A DNA stretch of 60,000 nt from Lineus longissimus (GCF_910592395.1 NC_088313.1:13534437-13594436), one strand, 5' to 3'; positions 10,543 through 21,483 are shown, counted from the stretch's first letter. Translations and numbers: made by a program. The notes: generated from the letters alone by a model not told the origin.

Positions 10543-11808
10543 ATGGAAGCTATAAGAAACCATGTCACTCCTAAATCCGAGGATGCCGTGCTCGATACAA
10601 TCCCAGTCACTGATCACTACGTTTTAGACGGGGGCTCACTTTTGCATAGAACGAAATGGACCGAAGGGTCCACATACAGCTCGATCGCCGAGGCATATGC
10701 AAAGCTCACTGGTGATTTATACGGACATGCCACAGTTGTCTTTGATGGGTACAGCGGAGGGCCAGGAATTAAGGATAATACTCATCAGCGACGAGGTGCT
10801 AACAAGACTGCAAACAAGGTCGATATATCAGATGCTACCAAGTTCGTTGGAAAAAAGGAAGACTTCCTCTCAAATGTGGAAAACAAACAGGCTATGATTG
10901 ATCTAATCGCAAACTGTTTGCGACAGAAAGGCTGCGATGTCATTCAAGCTGAGGGAGATGCAGACGTGGACATTGTAAAAGCTGCAGTTTCGATGTCTAG
11001 GTACAAATCTACAACGCTCATTGGTGAAGATACCGACCTGTTGATTCTCCTCTTGTATCATGCGACAGTTGAGGACAGCCATGAGCTGTACTTCCGTTCA
11101 GACAAAAGTGGTGATAAAACAAAACATGTGTACAACATCAGTGTTCTGAAACATATATTAGGTGATGACATATGCACTGATCTGCTGTTTTTGCACGCAT
11201 TCACGGGTTGTGATACGACTTCAAGAATCTTTGGCATTGGAAAGAAATCCGTGTTCGAAAAGATTATGAAGGGAGACACCGTGTTACGCTCATGTTCAAA
11301 TGTGTTTTGTTCCCCTGACAGAGACAAAAAAACTATCGAAGGTGCTGGCTCTAAAGCAATGATTTCATTGTTTAATGGGAATCAAAGCGAAACTCTTGCA
11401 GCCCTTAGGTACAGTTTGCTCTGTAAGAAAGTTTCAAGAGCCAAGGCATTTGTGACACCTGAACGACTTCCACCAACTGCTTCTGCCACCAGATTTCACT
11501 CACTTAGGGTGCATTACCAAGTGCTTGTCTGGATGGGCATGAGTGAGGACATGGTTCCAACTGACTGGGGATTCAAAGTCCAAGGGGATACACTCATTCC
11601 GATCATGATGGATAATGACCTTGCTCCCGAGGCTCTCCTCAAAATGATCCACTGCAACTGCTCCGCTACATGTAACACACTAAGGTGTACCTGCAAAAAG
11701 CATGGGCTTGAGTGCACGAATGCATGCGGATCTTGTCAAGAGGGGAACTGTGATAACATGACTCTGGACCCAATACCAGACGAAGAAGACGTTGATGAAG
11801 AACAATGA
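10543..11808 (+). CDS. FEN1/XPG-like nuclease with C-terminal cysteine-rich domain
   Basis: 421 codons, intact. It has the series of acidic motifs of the FEN1/XPG (PIN-like) nucleases: an N-terminal VLDGGSLLHR, VVFDGY near residue 66, AEGDADVDIVKAA near 130 (equivalent to the helical-arch E-x-D pair), GEDTDLLILLL near 155, then FTGCDTTSRIFGIGKKSVF near 220, resembling the D-plus-H3TH region that grips DNA. The C-terminus (about 360-405) has a run of some nine cysteines in a CNCSATC-CTCKKHG-CxxC arrangement, like CXC/tesmin zinc-binding motifs. Expected role: metal-dependent cleavage of branched DNA during transposition or repair. It follows the transposase frame in register after one stop, so the two were probably one fusion protein. 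Confidence 0.8.
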   Translation: MEAIRNHVTPKSEDAVLDTIPVTDHYVLDGGSLLHRTKWTEGSTYSSIAEAYAKLTGDLYGHATVVFDGYSGGPGIKDNTHQRRGANKTANKVDISDATKFVGKKEDFLSNVENKQAMIDLIANCLRQKGCDVIQAEGDADVDIVKAAVSMSRYKSTTLIGEDTDLLILLLYHATVEDSHELYFRSDKSGDKTKHVYNISVLKHILGDDICTDLLFLHAFTGCDTTSRIFGIGKKSVFEKIMKGDTVLRSCSNVFCSPDRDKKTIEGAGSKAMISLFNGNQSETLAALRYSLLCKKVSRAKAFVTPERLPPTASATRFHSLRVHYQVLVWMGMSEDMVPTDWGFKVQGDTLIPIMMDNDLAPEALLKMIHCNCSATCNTLRCTCKKHGLECTNACGSCQEGNCDNMTLDPIPDEEDVDEEQ

Positions 11809-11934
11809 GATATAGAGGCTATTTCCACAGTGACTAAAAATAAAATATTACTATGTACATATAGTCGTTGCTAAATATAGTTTTTTAATATTCCCAACTT
11901 ACGCACCATATCTGGTGGCCATCTTGGATTCCCT

Positions 11935-12385
11935 ATTATGCACTTCTTGTACAACCTCATAAATAGTCTTAATGGATTCCTTGACCCCTAAAACCTATGA
12001 AAAGACATCACACAACTGTCAGTTTCGTTTAGTATGAACCGAGTTGTGGCCAAAGACATAATCTGGGGCCGTCGTGGCGGCCATCTTGGATTTCCCATTA
12101 TGCAATTCTCCTACAACCTCATAAATAGGCTTAATGGATTCCTTGACCCCTAAAACCTATACCTAGACACCAATATTTTCACTCTATGTCAAATATGAAG
12201 TGAGATATAGCGACTTTTATGATTTGGCGGCCATCTTGTTTTTGACGTCACTTTTTGACCCTTTCCCGGACTTAAATTTTTGTAAACTTTTGATATGTTG
12301 TTCACAAGACCCAATACTACAATAAACAACCATAAAACGTTTGCTTGCAATTTTTTTGGGGTCAGGTGCTATATTGACTCTACTA
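11935..12385 (-). repeat. Right terminal inverted repeat of the DNA transposon
   Basis: Inverted copy of 8582-9036, ending GACTCTACTA at 12376-12385, followed by the CCA duplication at 12386-12388. Confidence 0.85.
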
Positions 12386-12388
12386 CCA

Positions 12389-12611
12389 CCCGATGCGAAT
12401 TTTGAAGCGTCTGAGGCAAGAGTGATTGAAAAGTGTCGCTCTTTTCTCCAGGGAAGCAAACGAACATTTTCCTCAAATATAAACTTCCACGCTTCGATCT
12501 CTTCTCTCAGTTTGCCCGATATCAGGATTGGTCTTGAAGTTTTGCCTGCCACAGAGATGGCGACAGCCATTTCTCTGATGAATAGTTTTGCGCCTGGAAT
12601 GCATAGCTGGA
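12389..12611 (-). pseudogene. RNase H 5' part of the outer element
   Basis: Minus-strand frame linking the RT fragment (after the DIRS insertion) to the RNase H remainder. It contains IPGAKLF, then FSITLASDASKFASGG, whose SDAS is the first catalytic aspartate region of retroelement RNase H. It is bounded on one side by the DIRS element and on the other by the DNA transposon; the frame is open between them. Confidence 0.8.
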
Positions 12612-12796
12612 AAGATTACTGTTTTTCACTGAAAAAAGTTATCTCTGAATGTCATACTTACCAGCTAGGTCTACTACATTTGAACAATCTCGTCCCCATT
12701 AATCTCCCGCCGAGAATAAATTTCTGCACGTGACCACATGTGACGTCACATCCGCTGACCATCTACTCGTTCATATATACTCGAGGCGCGGTCAAG
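12612..12796 (+). repeat. DIRS left inverted terminal repeat
   Basis: Reverse-complementary to 17787-17942 from CAGCTAGGTCTAC through GCGCGGTCAAG. The outermost bases (GATTACTG) have their complement in the internal region, not at the other end, which is usual for DIRS. Confidence 0.88.
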
Positions 12797-12839
12797 CAAC
12801 ATCCACCTAGAACAACCGGGGAGGTGGGAGGGTACGTAG

Positions 12840-12930
12840 CTGGTAAGTATGACATTCGGAGATAACTTTTTTCAGTGAAAAACAGTAATCTCCGTCATGT
12901 CATCTTACCAGCTAGGTCTACTACATTTGA
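12840..12930 (-). repeat. DIRS internal complementary region
   Basis: Contains, contiguously, the complement of the left end (AACTTTTTTCAGTGAAAAAC) and of the right end (CTCCGTCATGTCATCTTACC). It equals the circle junction of the element and also overlaps the 3' end of the recombinase frame. Confidence 0.85.
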
Positions 12931-12989
12931 ACAACACAGAATCAAAGAGAGGGATGGCGGGGTTGTTCGAAATACTTCAGAAAGAAACG

Positions 12990-13923
12990 CTAAGTATCCT
13001 CGGAAGCAGCAACCACCGATATGGAGAAACTCGAAGAGTTAGACACCATGTCCCTCATGTAGTAAGCAGAAAAAGTAGACCCAGTCTTCCATGAGGCTGC
13101 GTCTAAGATATCCTGAAAGGGCAAAGCCTTAAAGAGAGCCCACGAAGCTGATACCGACCTAGTATCATGCGCGGATGCCCTAGTGAAATCATGAGACGAA
13201 GAACTGTCATAAGCATGCTTAATGACCTCTACTATCCATCTAGCAATAGTGTCACGCGAAGCCGCCTTATTCTCCCTCCTACCGAAGGTGACGAATAGAT
13301 GCTTCTCCCCCCCTTTTTCCACTCGTCCTCTTGACATGGTGGGAGAGAGCCCTACAAGGACACAATAATCGATCTTCAGGCACTGAAGATACTCTTGACA
13401 TCTTGGTCAAAGAAATGGCCTTGGCCATATAATTAATAGAATCATTCTTATCTAAAAAACCAGGCGAAGGGATAAGAGACGTCCCTGACTGATTTTCCCT
13501 AAAGTGGCCCTTGTCGACTGACAAGGCCTGAATAAAGCTAACGCGTCTGCCCGACGCCAAGGCCACTAAAAAGACTGTCTTTAGTGTAAGCCACTTCAAC
13601 TCCGCCTTAGCCAAAGGCTCAAAAGGTGCATTGCACAAACTAATTAAAACCAATTGTAAACTCCAGTTCGGAGCAAGCCTCCTCTCCGTAGGTCTCTCTA
13701 TAAAAAAGGCCAAGATCATGTCAGACAAGATCTTATTCTTCCCAACTGGTACACCCTCCCAACCGGGATGAACCTTCAAAATCGCACTCCTGTACATCCT
13801 AACCGTACGAGGAGCTAATTTTCTATGTACAAAAAAAAACTCTAAAAACGATGCCACCTGGGGAAGAGTCGCAAAGAGTGGATCAAAATCGCGCTCTCTC
13901 GCCCAGAGAAAATAAAGACGCAA
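12990..13923 (-). pseudogene. DIRS tyrosine recombinase
   Basis: Two overlapping minus-strand frames (13923-13279 and 13337-12990) joined by one frameshift near 13300; the reading frame is open upstream of 13923 to about 14030. Catalytic residues are all visible: the first arginine in LASGRRVS, the HxxR box as HDTR within RASAHDTRSVSASWA, and the tyrosine in FSAYYMRDM. The stretch before it (FFVHRKLAPRTVRMYRSAILKVH) fits the DNA-binding SAM-like region of these recombinases. The protein would integrate the circular DIRS DNA. Apart from the frameshift no lesion is seen. Confidence 0.88.
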
Positions 13924-14033
13924 TTTCGAGTCGTACGCTTTAACCGTGAGCGCGACACGAAGAAGCTGCCCTGGCAGCCGTCGCAGAAGAAAAACCTGCC
14001 GACACCAGCCTATCCCTCACAATAGCCACGCTG

Positions 14034-14918
14034 CTAACGATAGCCCTTCACATCTGGGTGCAACTTCCCGCTGTGAGGTTGAGAAAACAGGTGGTTACCC
14101 TGCGACATTAAAATCGGGCCCGCCTCTTTCACCGAAAGTAGGTCCGGGAACCAAGGGCTGTCGGTCCATACTGGGGCTAGCAGAATCAACCTGCAGCCTG
14201 CCGACCCCCTCCATTTCTGAATCACCGCCGCGATCACGCTGAACGGCGGGAAAGCATACAGAAACATCCCTGCCCAGTTGAAAGACATCGCATCCACTGA
14301 GAGGGCTTGCGGGTCTGGCAATGGGGATAGATAAAGTGCCAGACGATGGTTTAAGGCTGTAGCAAAAAGGTCTATTTGAGGAGTTCCCCAAGTGTTGAAT
14401 ATTTTCTGGAGCGCAAAAGAATTGACTGTCCATTCTGTCGGAAACACCCTGTCTTTCCGACTCAACATATCGGCAATGTGATTGATCCTCCCTGGAATGT
14501 GACAGCATCTGAGAGTAACCCGATGGTTCACACACCAGAGGAGAATCTGCCACACCAGGAAACACAGAGTTGGAGAACGAGTGCCCCCCTCCTTGTTGAT
14601 GTACGCCACTACCGTTGAATTGTCTGAATGTACCATCACATTCTTGCCTTGGAGTAATCCTGACAAGGATTCCAAAGCCAACTGAATGGCTTTGAGCTCC
14701 AGCCAATTTATGTGCTGGGCCCTGTCCCCTGGACCCCAAGTCCCCGCCAAGTGAGACCCTAGATAGTGGGCACCCCAACCCTGGAGGGAGGCATACGTCG
14801 TAAGATGCTCCCAATGAAGAACGGGATGAAAAGTCACGCCCACCATCAGGTTGGAAACGTTTTCCCACCAACACAGGTGTTGCCTCAGGGCAGACCTCAG
14901 AGGGATTTCTGCCTCCAA
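14034..14918 (-). pseudogene. DIRS RNase H and methyltransferase-like tail
   Basis: 294-codon frame. RNase H: LQGWGAH near the start (the usual TDAS reads TYAS, so the first aspartate appears lost), ELKAIQLAL, HSDNSTVVAYINKEGG and IPGRINHIADMLSRK. The C-terminal third, with QIDLFATALNHRLALYLSP and DAMSFNWAGMFLYAFPP, is the Dam-like domain typical of DIRS pol. Its frame differs from that of the upstream RT, with overlap near 14900, implying a frameshift. Confidence 0.88.
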
Positions 14919-15832
14919 CTTGAGACTGCTGGGTGACCAGTGAGCCAGAAGAGTATAGCTGAATCGGTCTCATTCTCATATGGGCATACGAAATCTGTCC
15001 AATACATGAATTCATGAGCCCCAACAGTCTCAGAAAGAAACGAGCTGGTAGAGACCTGGCCAGCTGCATAACCGAGAGTGCCGACGCTAACAGGCTCACT
15101 CTCTTCTGCGAGGAGTAAACCATCCTCCTTCGTGGCACCCAGAAAATCCAACTTCTGAGTGGGTTCCAACAGAGACTTCTCGAGGTTGGCAATGAACCCC
15201 AATGACTGAAGAAGAGCAATCGCTCGATCCCTGGCCAGGATTAACTCCCCCGGAGACTGTGCCAGAAAGATCCAGTCGTCCAAGTACGCATGTACTCGGA
15301 TACCTTTTTTTCTCAGTTTTGCTAGTACTGACCTGGCCACCCGAGTGAAAACCCTCGGGGCTGATGACAGCCCGAACGGGAGAGCTCGAAATTGGAACCT
15401 CTGGCCTTCCCATTCGAATCAAAGAAACCTCCTGTGACCCTGAAAGATGGGCACGTGAAAGTACGCATCCTTCAGATCGAGCGTACAAGCCCAATCCCCT
15501 GGATGTACTGACTTGAGGATAGATTAAAGAGTCTCCATCCTGAACGACCTCCTTGTGATATATTGATTTAGGGGTCTCAAATTGAGTACCGGCCGGTACC
15601 CCCCCCCCCCCCCCCGGTTGCCTTCGGCACCAGGAAAAGGTTGCACTGAGTAGAAACCGTCCTTCCTCTCCCAACCAGGGACGGCCTCTATTGCAGCCCT
15701 GGCCTTCAAATCGGCCACCTCCTTCCTCAGACACTGCAATTTTTCCTGGTCTTGAGGAGCTGGAGTCCGTAAAAACCTGTGAGGAGGGTAAGGGCCTTCG
15801 AACTCCAACTTGAGACCCCCCCCCCCGAACAA
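14897..15832 (-). pseudogene. DIRS reverse transcriptase
   Basis: RT domain spread over several frames: an N-terminal part (15832-15524) with YRPVLNLRPLNQYI, an unassigned gap, and 15340-14897 with the catalytic HAYLDDWIFLA box. A C-run at 15599-15615 lies in the coding region (plus-strand C, minus-strand glycine codons) and coincides with a frame change. Another C-run at 15817-15826 is similar. These are likely slippage mutations. Confidence 0.85.
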
Positions 15833-15927
15833 AGGACTTGACCAGGGAATCGCTTGTAATTCGAGACCATTCTTGGTAAAAAAGGCTCAGCCTGCCACCC
15901 ACCTGAGGAATTGAAGGAACTGAAGAG

Positions 15928-17852
15928 TCAATTCCTTCCCGTTCCGGCGGACTTGCCGGAAGCTGAAAACTTGTTGAAAGTGAACCCCTTCTGAGACTGG
16001 GCCCTACTGTCCCCTTGCTTCTGAAAGCGCTGAAAATGTGGCGTTGGCTGAGCAGAGTTAGCCTTACCCCCAAAGGATCTGAACTTCTTGTTCTGAGGTT
16101 CAGCCGAAGCGGTCTTATTGTTCCCATCAACCTTCCGCTTCCTATCCTTGCCGCTGTTAGCACTAGCGGTTAAATTGCCATAGTTCTTGGCAGCCTCTCT
16201 AATATCCCTCACCAACTCAGATGAATCGTGAGTGATTTTCGCCACCTGTCCTGCAAAGAGCTTATCGCTGACAGGAGTTACCCGCAGAAGATCGAGCTTG
16301 GCCCTAGCATCGGGCAGGTTCATAGCCTTAAGATGAATTTCCCGACGGGCCTTCAGGCATCTGGCGGACGCCCTGATAGACAAGTCGGCAAAATCGGCAA
16401 CCGTGGAGGCTAGTCCACTCAACAGTAGCCCCAGCTCCGAATCAGGTGTTACCCCCTTCTCTTGAAGGACATTTGACAAGGCCGCCAAAAAATAGGACGC
16501 ATGAGAGACCACCCTATGGGCTGTCCTCAAAGAACTGTCGACGTCCTTAAACGCCGTCTCCGCTGCTACTTCCTCAGGAAACAACGACCTCGGAAGAAAC
16601 GAGCCCTTGTGACCCTTACCTGAAGCCAAATAAGTGGTCACTGCCCCATCAACCTCTGGGACCTTTTCCTAAGGACTGAAAGTCCTCTTCAGACCAGCGG
16701 TACTGGTCCCTATGACGCTTCTTAAAAGCAGGGATCTTACATGCCTTTGACATGTTAACTACCGCAGACGACCTAGATTTAGAGGTCGGATACACTGCCT
16801 CCCAAGTGGCCCGAATCAAGCCATCAGCTGGTAAGGCAGTACCTTTTTTCTTGTTGGGCAGCGGGATGTCAACATAGATGCCAACACCGACTTGGGCGCA
16901 TCCGCCGCCTCCTCAACAGATGGGACGGCCCACGAGGTCAGGATATCATCCTCCCGACTTCTATGGCCATCAAGGTCAACAGCAGTCGACATAGCACGAC
17001 TACAGTCAGAAGACACTGACCCCTGACTGTGGACAGAACAACGGTCATCCTCTGAAAAACCTTGTCCACATTCTGACTGACAGGGGGTGCTCCTAATGCA
17101 AAAGGCACAGAGCCGTGCTAACACCAGGACCCACCACCCGGTCCTGGCTCGGCTTAACACCAGAAAAACTCGGTCGAAAACGCTCCTCCCGCCAATTCCT
17201 AGCGGGGGAACCTGCTAAACTTCCCATATCCTCAGGGTCATCCAACCTCAGCACCGGCTGACGGGCCTGAAAAGCTCCCGAAGCCCTCAACGTGGACGAG
17301 CGAGGCCGCGCATGCGCCGGAGCCTGCTGACCAGGCGCAAAAGATGGGATGCTAGAAGGGGGAATAAAACCCCCATTGTTGCTCACCTGCTGCTGTTGTT
17401 GCTGAACCTGCAGCCCAAACGAAGCATTTAGCTCGTCTAGCTGCTTAGAAAACATAGAGGCCATCCTCTTCTCGGAAGGAGTGAACTTCACAACCTTCCT
17501 ACGAGGCTTGGAAACCTTCCTAGCTATACTAGAAGTAGGCCCAACATGAAGGCCGCCAGCCCCGGTGGGAATATCGCCACCGCGAGCCCCGGCACTGCCT
17601 CCGGGATGAGCCGGCTTCTTACCAGAAGACTTGGCCGTCTGACAGAACTTGAACCAAAGGACTTACCACATCCGAAGATAATACTTCCACTTCGGCAGTG
17701 AAGTCAGGAACACCAAAACTATCCATAACGCTAAAAAACGACGGGAAAACTTGAAATACGGAGAAACGGAAGCACCACGAAGTGTACTTGACCGCGCCGA
17801 GAAAATAATGAACGAGTTGGTGGTCAGCGGATGTGACGTCACATGTTGTCAC
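15928..17852 (-). pseudogene. DIRS gag
   Basis: Gag-like protein in pieces: start MDSFGVPDFTAEVEV near 17725, a glutamine run (QQQQQQ near 17400) with MFSKQLDELNASFG, DDPEDMGSLAGSP near 17240, and the conserved C-terminal part 16641-15928 (SSLRTAHRVVSHASYFLAAL, basic tail KDRKRKVDGNN). The pattern of an alpha-helical capsid-like part followed by a basic Gly/Gln/Phe-rich tail matches DIRS1 gag. At least two frameshifts separate the pieces. Confidence 0.75.
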
Positions 17853-17942
17853 GTGCAGAAAGTTATTCTCGGCGGGAGATTAATGGGGACGAGATTGTTC
17901 AAATGTGGTAGACCTAGCTGGTAAGATGACATGACGGAGATA
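17787..17942 (-). repeat. DIRS right inverted terminal repeat
   Basis: Inverted match of the left terminus. It forms the 5' end of the minus-strand element and interrupts the outer RT frame just after its MGKCI residues. Confidence 0.88.
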
Positions 17943-19122
17943 TGCATTTCCCCATAAACCTTTGTATGATCTTAATGTGGACCGTGGACTGAGCGAGCAA
18001 TGTGTTCATGAGGTTTTTGAAGGATTCTAATTTCGCGGTCGGAATTGAGAAATGCATTTCCACCGAATGAAGCAGAAAGCCAAGATGTTTTAGCACTTGA
18101 GTAGGAACCCAGATTATTTTATAAAAGGCGAAAGTATAACCTAGCAACGAGAGGGTGGCGGTGGATGTGTATAAGGATATACCCGTGCTATTGAATTGGG
18201 ATGGGGAATTTGTTACTTGCGAGGGGCCAAGGAATCTGTCGTCTAAGTACTGAAACGTAGTTATGCCCCTAGTCCTTAAATATTCTGTAGCCTGCATGCC
18301 TGTGGTTTGGTAGATATATGGACTCAGTTTGAATCCAAAAGGAAGGGTTGTGTGAATGAAATACCAGCCACCCCATTCTATTTCGAAATAGGTTTGGGAG
18401 ATTTCTGATAATGAAATGCCGTCGTAGGCGGATTTTTCGTCTGTACTTGCCATGAAATCTCCCTTGGAGACTTGTTTCTGAATAATGGGAAGTGTTTCTA
18501 AGTTGAAGCTAATTGGGGTTATGAATAAGTTAAGAAATCTCTCATCGTGACACAGCCTGTTTTTGTTGGTTTGTGGAACCATAATCAAGAGCATTACTAA
18601 ATGTGGTGGATTTACTTCTCCAACTTTCCCCAACAGTCTTAACGACCCATTCTTCAATTTTTCAGTAATTTGTTGAGTGATTTCGGCCTTGAATGATTCA
18701 CAGGATTTGTGATTGTTGAAGATTGCTGGAGGAGGAGTGTCAGGATTATAAGACTTCCCTCTGAAGTTTCCTTTGAAGTGTTTAAAGTATTTCGTTATGT
18801 CTACACCGTTGTTTATCCAATCCATCACGAGTCTTGACGAGTCATTATCAACTGAGTCAGTAACAAATTTCCAATTTTCTTTTTGAGAGTGCAACATGCC
18901 AGCAACAAAACTATTTGGATCTCTGAGAGGAAAAGCTTGTAGCAGTGTTTCCCAGTTGCTTTCTGTGAGGTCTTCGTTTTCAATTGGTAGTTTTGTCTCG
19001 GGTGGAGTGGGGAGGGGGTGTACCCTGCAATTTTTCCATGTCACTTCGTTTTTCTGTGCTGATGCTTTTATGGGGTCGAAGTCGGGGTGGTTTCCCATTC
19101 GGGGATTACCTAAAAAAAACAA
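17943..19122 (-). pseudogene. Reverse transcriptase of the outer element
   Basis: About 395 codons up to the DIRS junction. RT motifs in order: TDEKSAYDGI (motif A aspartate), TTLPFGFKLSPYIYQ (motif B) and FQYLDDRFLG (the catalytic YLDD box). This RT is distinct from the inner DIRS RT, with little similarity outside the motifs, consistent with the Ngaro/PAT branch. The frame is uninterrupted before the insertion, after which it resumes at 12611. Confidence 0.88.
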
Positions 19123-19341
19123 CCAAAAAAAAAATGAAATTGTCTTTTTGCAGGGGAGCGTGTGCTTCTGGAGCTTAGGAGTTCCTGGAAGTGAGATTCG
19201 GAGAGTCCTTGATTATTTTGGGAAGGACCTTTGAACTATTTTTATTTATCTATTTATTTATTTTTCTCTAGTGTCTCAGAGGGAAGGTTCTAATTTCCCC
19301 ATTAGTTTCTTGTTTAAGAATTTTATTTTTCTTTCAATTTT

Positions 19342-20300
19342 TCATGATCGGTTATTTTTCCTCAGAATTTGCCGATAAAGCCGCGATATTTGGGCATTTA
19401 TCCAAGAAGTGTTCCGTGGATTTACAGACATAGCATTGCCTTGGCCTTGGGTTTCCTCGACTAATACTTCCCCAATAGAAATTGTTCCTACCCCTGTTTT
19501 GGAAGCCTCTTCTCCACGTTGGACCATTAAAATTGTTGCCATAGTGTGGTGGAGGGGCCCACCATCTTTGAGGTTGCCAGTAGTTGTTCGGGCTCGAGGG
19601 GTTAGAATTATTTGTGAATTCATTATTTGAATCTTGAGTTGAGACTACATTTGGAGGGCGAGGACACGTTGTCTTTAGCTCTGACGGCCTTGAGGGCCAT
19701 GTTAAAGTGTTCTTTTTCGGCATGATTGTGAATCACCGCAGTGTCGTATAGCACTTCCAATGCTGCTATAAGGGCCGAGTTAGTGGTGGTGGTCCTGTCG
19801 GCTGATGCTCTCACCTGCGCTAGAGCCGTGTCCACTAACCTTTCCGGAGGTTTCCTTCCACGTTTTCATTTGTTGCTCTAAAACAGCAAGTCGTTTTGTG
19901 CTTGTGGCATCCGCACTTTCCTCTGTTTCAGCCCTTTATCCCCTTTATGAGCTTCCTCGTCAGGCTTGGCCTTTTCGTTTTGGTCCTTCTTCCCTTGGGG
20001 CTGTTTCTGCTTATGTGCTTGCGTTGGCGTAGGCGTAGAACTTTTTTCGGTGGTCGGTCCGACGGGCGTTCCCGGCAGGGTGGCCTCTTCGTTTGCAAAT
20101 ATGATTGCCGAATGACACACCAGTCTCCAGTTGTTCATGTTGTCTTTTGGCCGTATAGCTTGCAGAGTGGCCTGTGGCGATTAAAATTTTTGTTAAGAGT
20201 AAGAGTATAGCTTGGCTTATCCCACTGAATTTTGAACGGAGCTCATAAAAACCGGAAAGGTGCGTGCCGATCCATAAAATCAATTATGCGGCTTTAGTTC
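19342..20300 (-). pseudogene. Gag (nucleocapsid part) of the outer element
   Basis: Overlapping frames with at least two shifts. The end of the protein (19723-19352) is Asn/Pro/Trp-rich and carries a canonical CCHC zinc knuckle, CYVCKSTEHFLDKC (C-x2-C-x4-H-x4-C). Upstream are an alpha-helical stretch (19835-19623) and a basic Lys/Gln-rich stretch (20138-19878). CCHC knuckles bind nucleic acid during packaging of retroelement RNA. Confidence 0.7.
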
Positions 20301-20403
20301 AGACTTTACATGAGGTAAAGACTCGCTATTTAGTTACCATTCTTTTTTCATAATGGTGTTTTCTTTTTCTTCCTTTTTTTAACAGTTGCTTTCAGCATTC
20401 TTT

Positions 20404-20958
20404 TTAAGCGTCATGAGGTGGGTTTTTTGGCCTGGTTGTACCATGTTCGCAATTTTTGGTTGGTACTTTGCTTAGTAAGATACGACTTTCTCTTTCGTCA
20501 ACTGTTTCGGGCGTGAACGTTGAATAGATTTTTTTAACGGAATGGGGTCTCCCGTTGGTATTATCGGACTCGGAATGGCAATGATAGCGCGAGTTTGATC
20601 GTGAAATTGACTCCCCCAAATTAGCCTAGGGACTAGGTTGTCATTTATTGATACTGAGGTTAGTCGTTCTCTGAAGATTTTTTAAAGAAATGTGTTAGCT
20701 TACCTCTAGGTCAAAGGCTGTTAATCTTTTGAATTCTTGAAATAGTTCGGGCGGACTGTAGATGTGGGGAAGGTGTTTTTCTTTGAACGAAGCTAGGAGC
20801 TCAGGTGCACGGAGCGATACTTCGATTGCTGTCTCGTCATACGCCCGGTTTTTCCCAATCAGTTGTAGCAAGTCCTTCCCGTGAAGGTTAGCGTTCGTGT
20901 TTAGCCACAGGCGTGGCTTCAAGCTGCTTGCCTGCTGCTGGTCATCGTGGCACGCCAT
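20404..20958 (-). pseudogene. Probable N-terminal gag of the outer element
   Basis: Begins with MACHDDQQQ at 20958, the first plausible ATG after the leader, and is open for 87 codons to 20695, where FDLE is followed by GTAAGC. A second open stretch follows at about 20660-20404 in another frame. The GTAAG and a TTCAG about 35 bp later could delimit a very small intron, or this may be a frameshift. No known domain; assigned to gag by position. Confidence 0.4.
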
Positions 20959-21077
20959 GTTGACTGTTCCCCAATACGAGTAGAAGTGAGGTCGTCTGTG
21001 TTGGCTGTCGACATTTGAGGGGAAAGATTACGTCAATCTTTTCATTCCCTTGAAAGGGTTGACTTGAACCCGCCTGG

Positions 21078-21483
21078 CTGATGTAATGTAATGTAAAATT
21101 TATATAGAGCGCCTTACCACCGTGAAAAAACGTGTTCAAGGCGCTACTCCTCAAAATGCTCCACGGAATAGCCATGCCTTCAGCTGACGCTTGAAGGAGA
21201 AAATATTGGTACTTTGGATTGATTTGATTTCAGGGGGGAGCTGGTTCCATAGGAAAGGGGCACATGCAGAAAAGGCTCTGTCGCCATACGAGGTCCTGGT
21301 GCGTTTTGCTAGCAACCTGACACCAGATGAGGACCTCGTATGACGAACAGTTTCTGCGAGAGGTAGATGAAGATAACCAGGGGCCAGTCCGTGGAGCACC
21401 TTGAAACAGTGAAGTAGCACCTTGAACTGAACCCGTGCCTCAATCGGAAGCCAGTGCAGTTCTTTTAGCACGGGTGTGATATG
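21078..21483 (-). mobile_element. 5'-truncated LINE, 3' end of RT ORF
   Basis: 106-codon frame (21471-21151) with the conserved C-terminal signature of CR1/L2-type LINE proteins: LHWLPIEARVQFK, APGYLHLPL, RAFSACAPFLWNQLP, FKRQLKAWLF. Past the stop the minus strand ends in TTACATTACATTACAT, a short 3' microsatellite tail as left by target-primed insertion. It sits within the leader of the outer retroelement. Confidence 0.85.

Larger units (their letters stand above)
8582..12385 (+). mobile_element. Academ-like DNA transposon with XPG/FEN-like nuclease
   Basis: A 3.8-kb element with imperfect inverted repeats of about 450 bp (8582-9036 and about 11935-12385), termini TAGTAGAGTCAAT, and a 3-bp target duplication. 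Each arm contains two copies of a TTTTAGGGGTCAAGGAATCC motif. Inside, on the plus strand, lie a broken transposase-like frame (9137-10524) and a nuclease frame (10543-11808) in the same register. From memory, Academ elements have 3-4 bp target duplications, and some lineages encode an XPG nuclease. That fits, but the family name needs a database search. The N-terminal part of the transposase is missing, so the element is a defective copy. Confidence 0.8.
12612..17942 (-). mobile_element. DIRS-type retrotransposon (inner layer of nest)
   Basis: A 5.3-kb element inserted in the outer RT gene. Terminal inverted repeats are at about 12645-12796 and 17787-17942 (shared GAGATTGTTCAAATGTGGTA). An internal complementary region at 12840-12930 reproduces the joined ends, the hallmark of DIRS elements, whose circular DNA uses it as a template. 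The order on the minus strand is gag, RT, RNase H with an adenine-methyltransferase-like tail, recombinase. It carries homopolymer-associated frameshifts but nearly every domain is present. Excision leaves the outer frame open, with ATC shared by both junctions and no longer duplication, as expected for YR integration. Confidence 0.92.

Noticed and set aside
8582-12385. Mariner-like TA target duplication for the DNA transposon
   Set aside because: TA with GTAGAGTC ends is possible by eye but leaves the outer RNase H out of frame; CCA with TAGTAGAGTC ends restores it.
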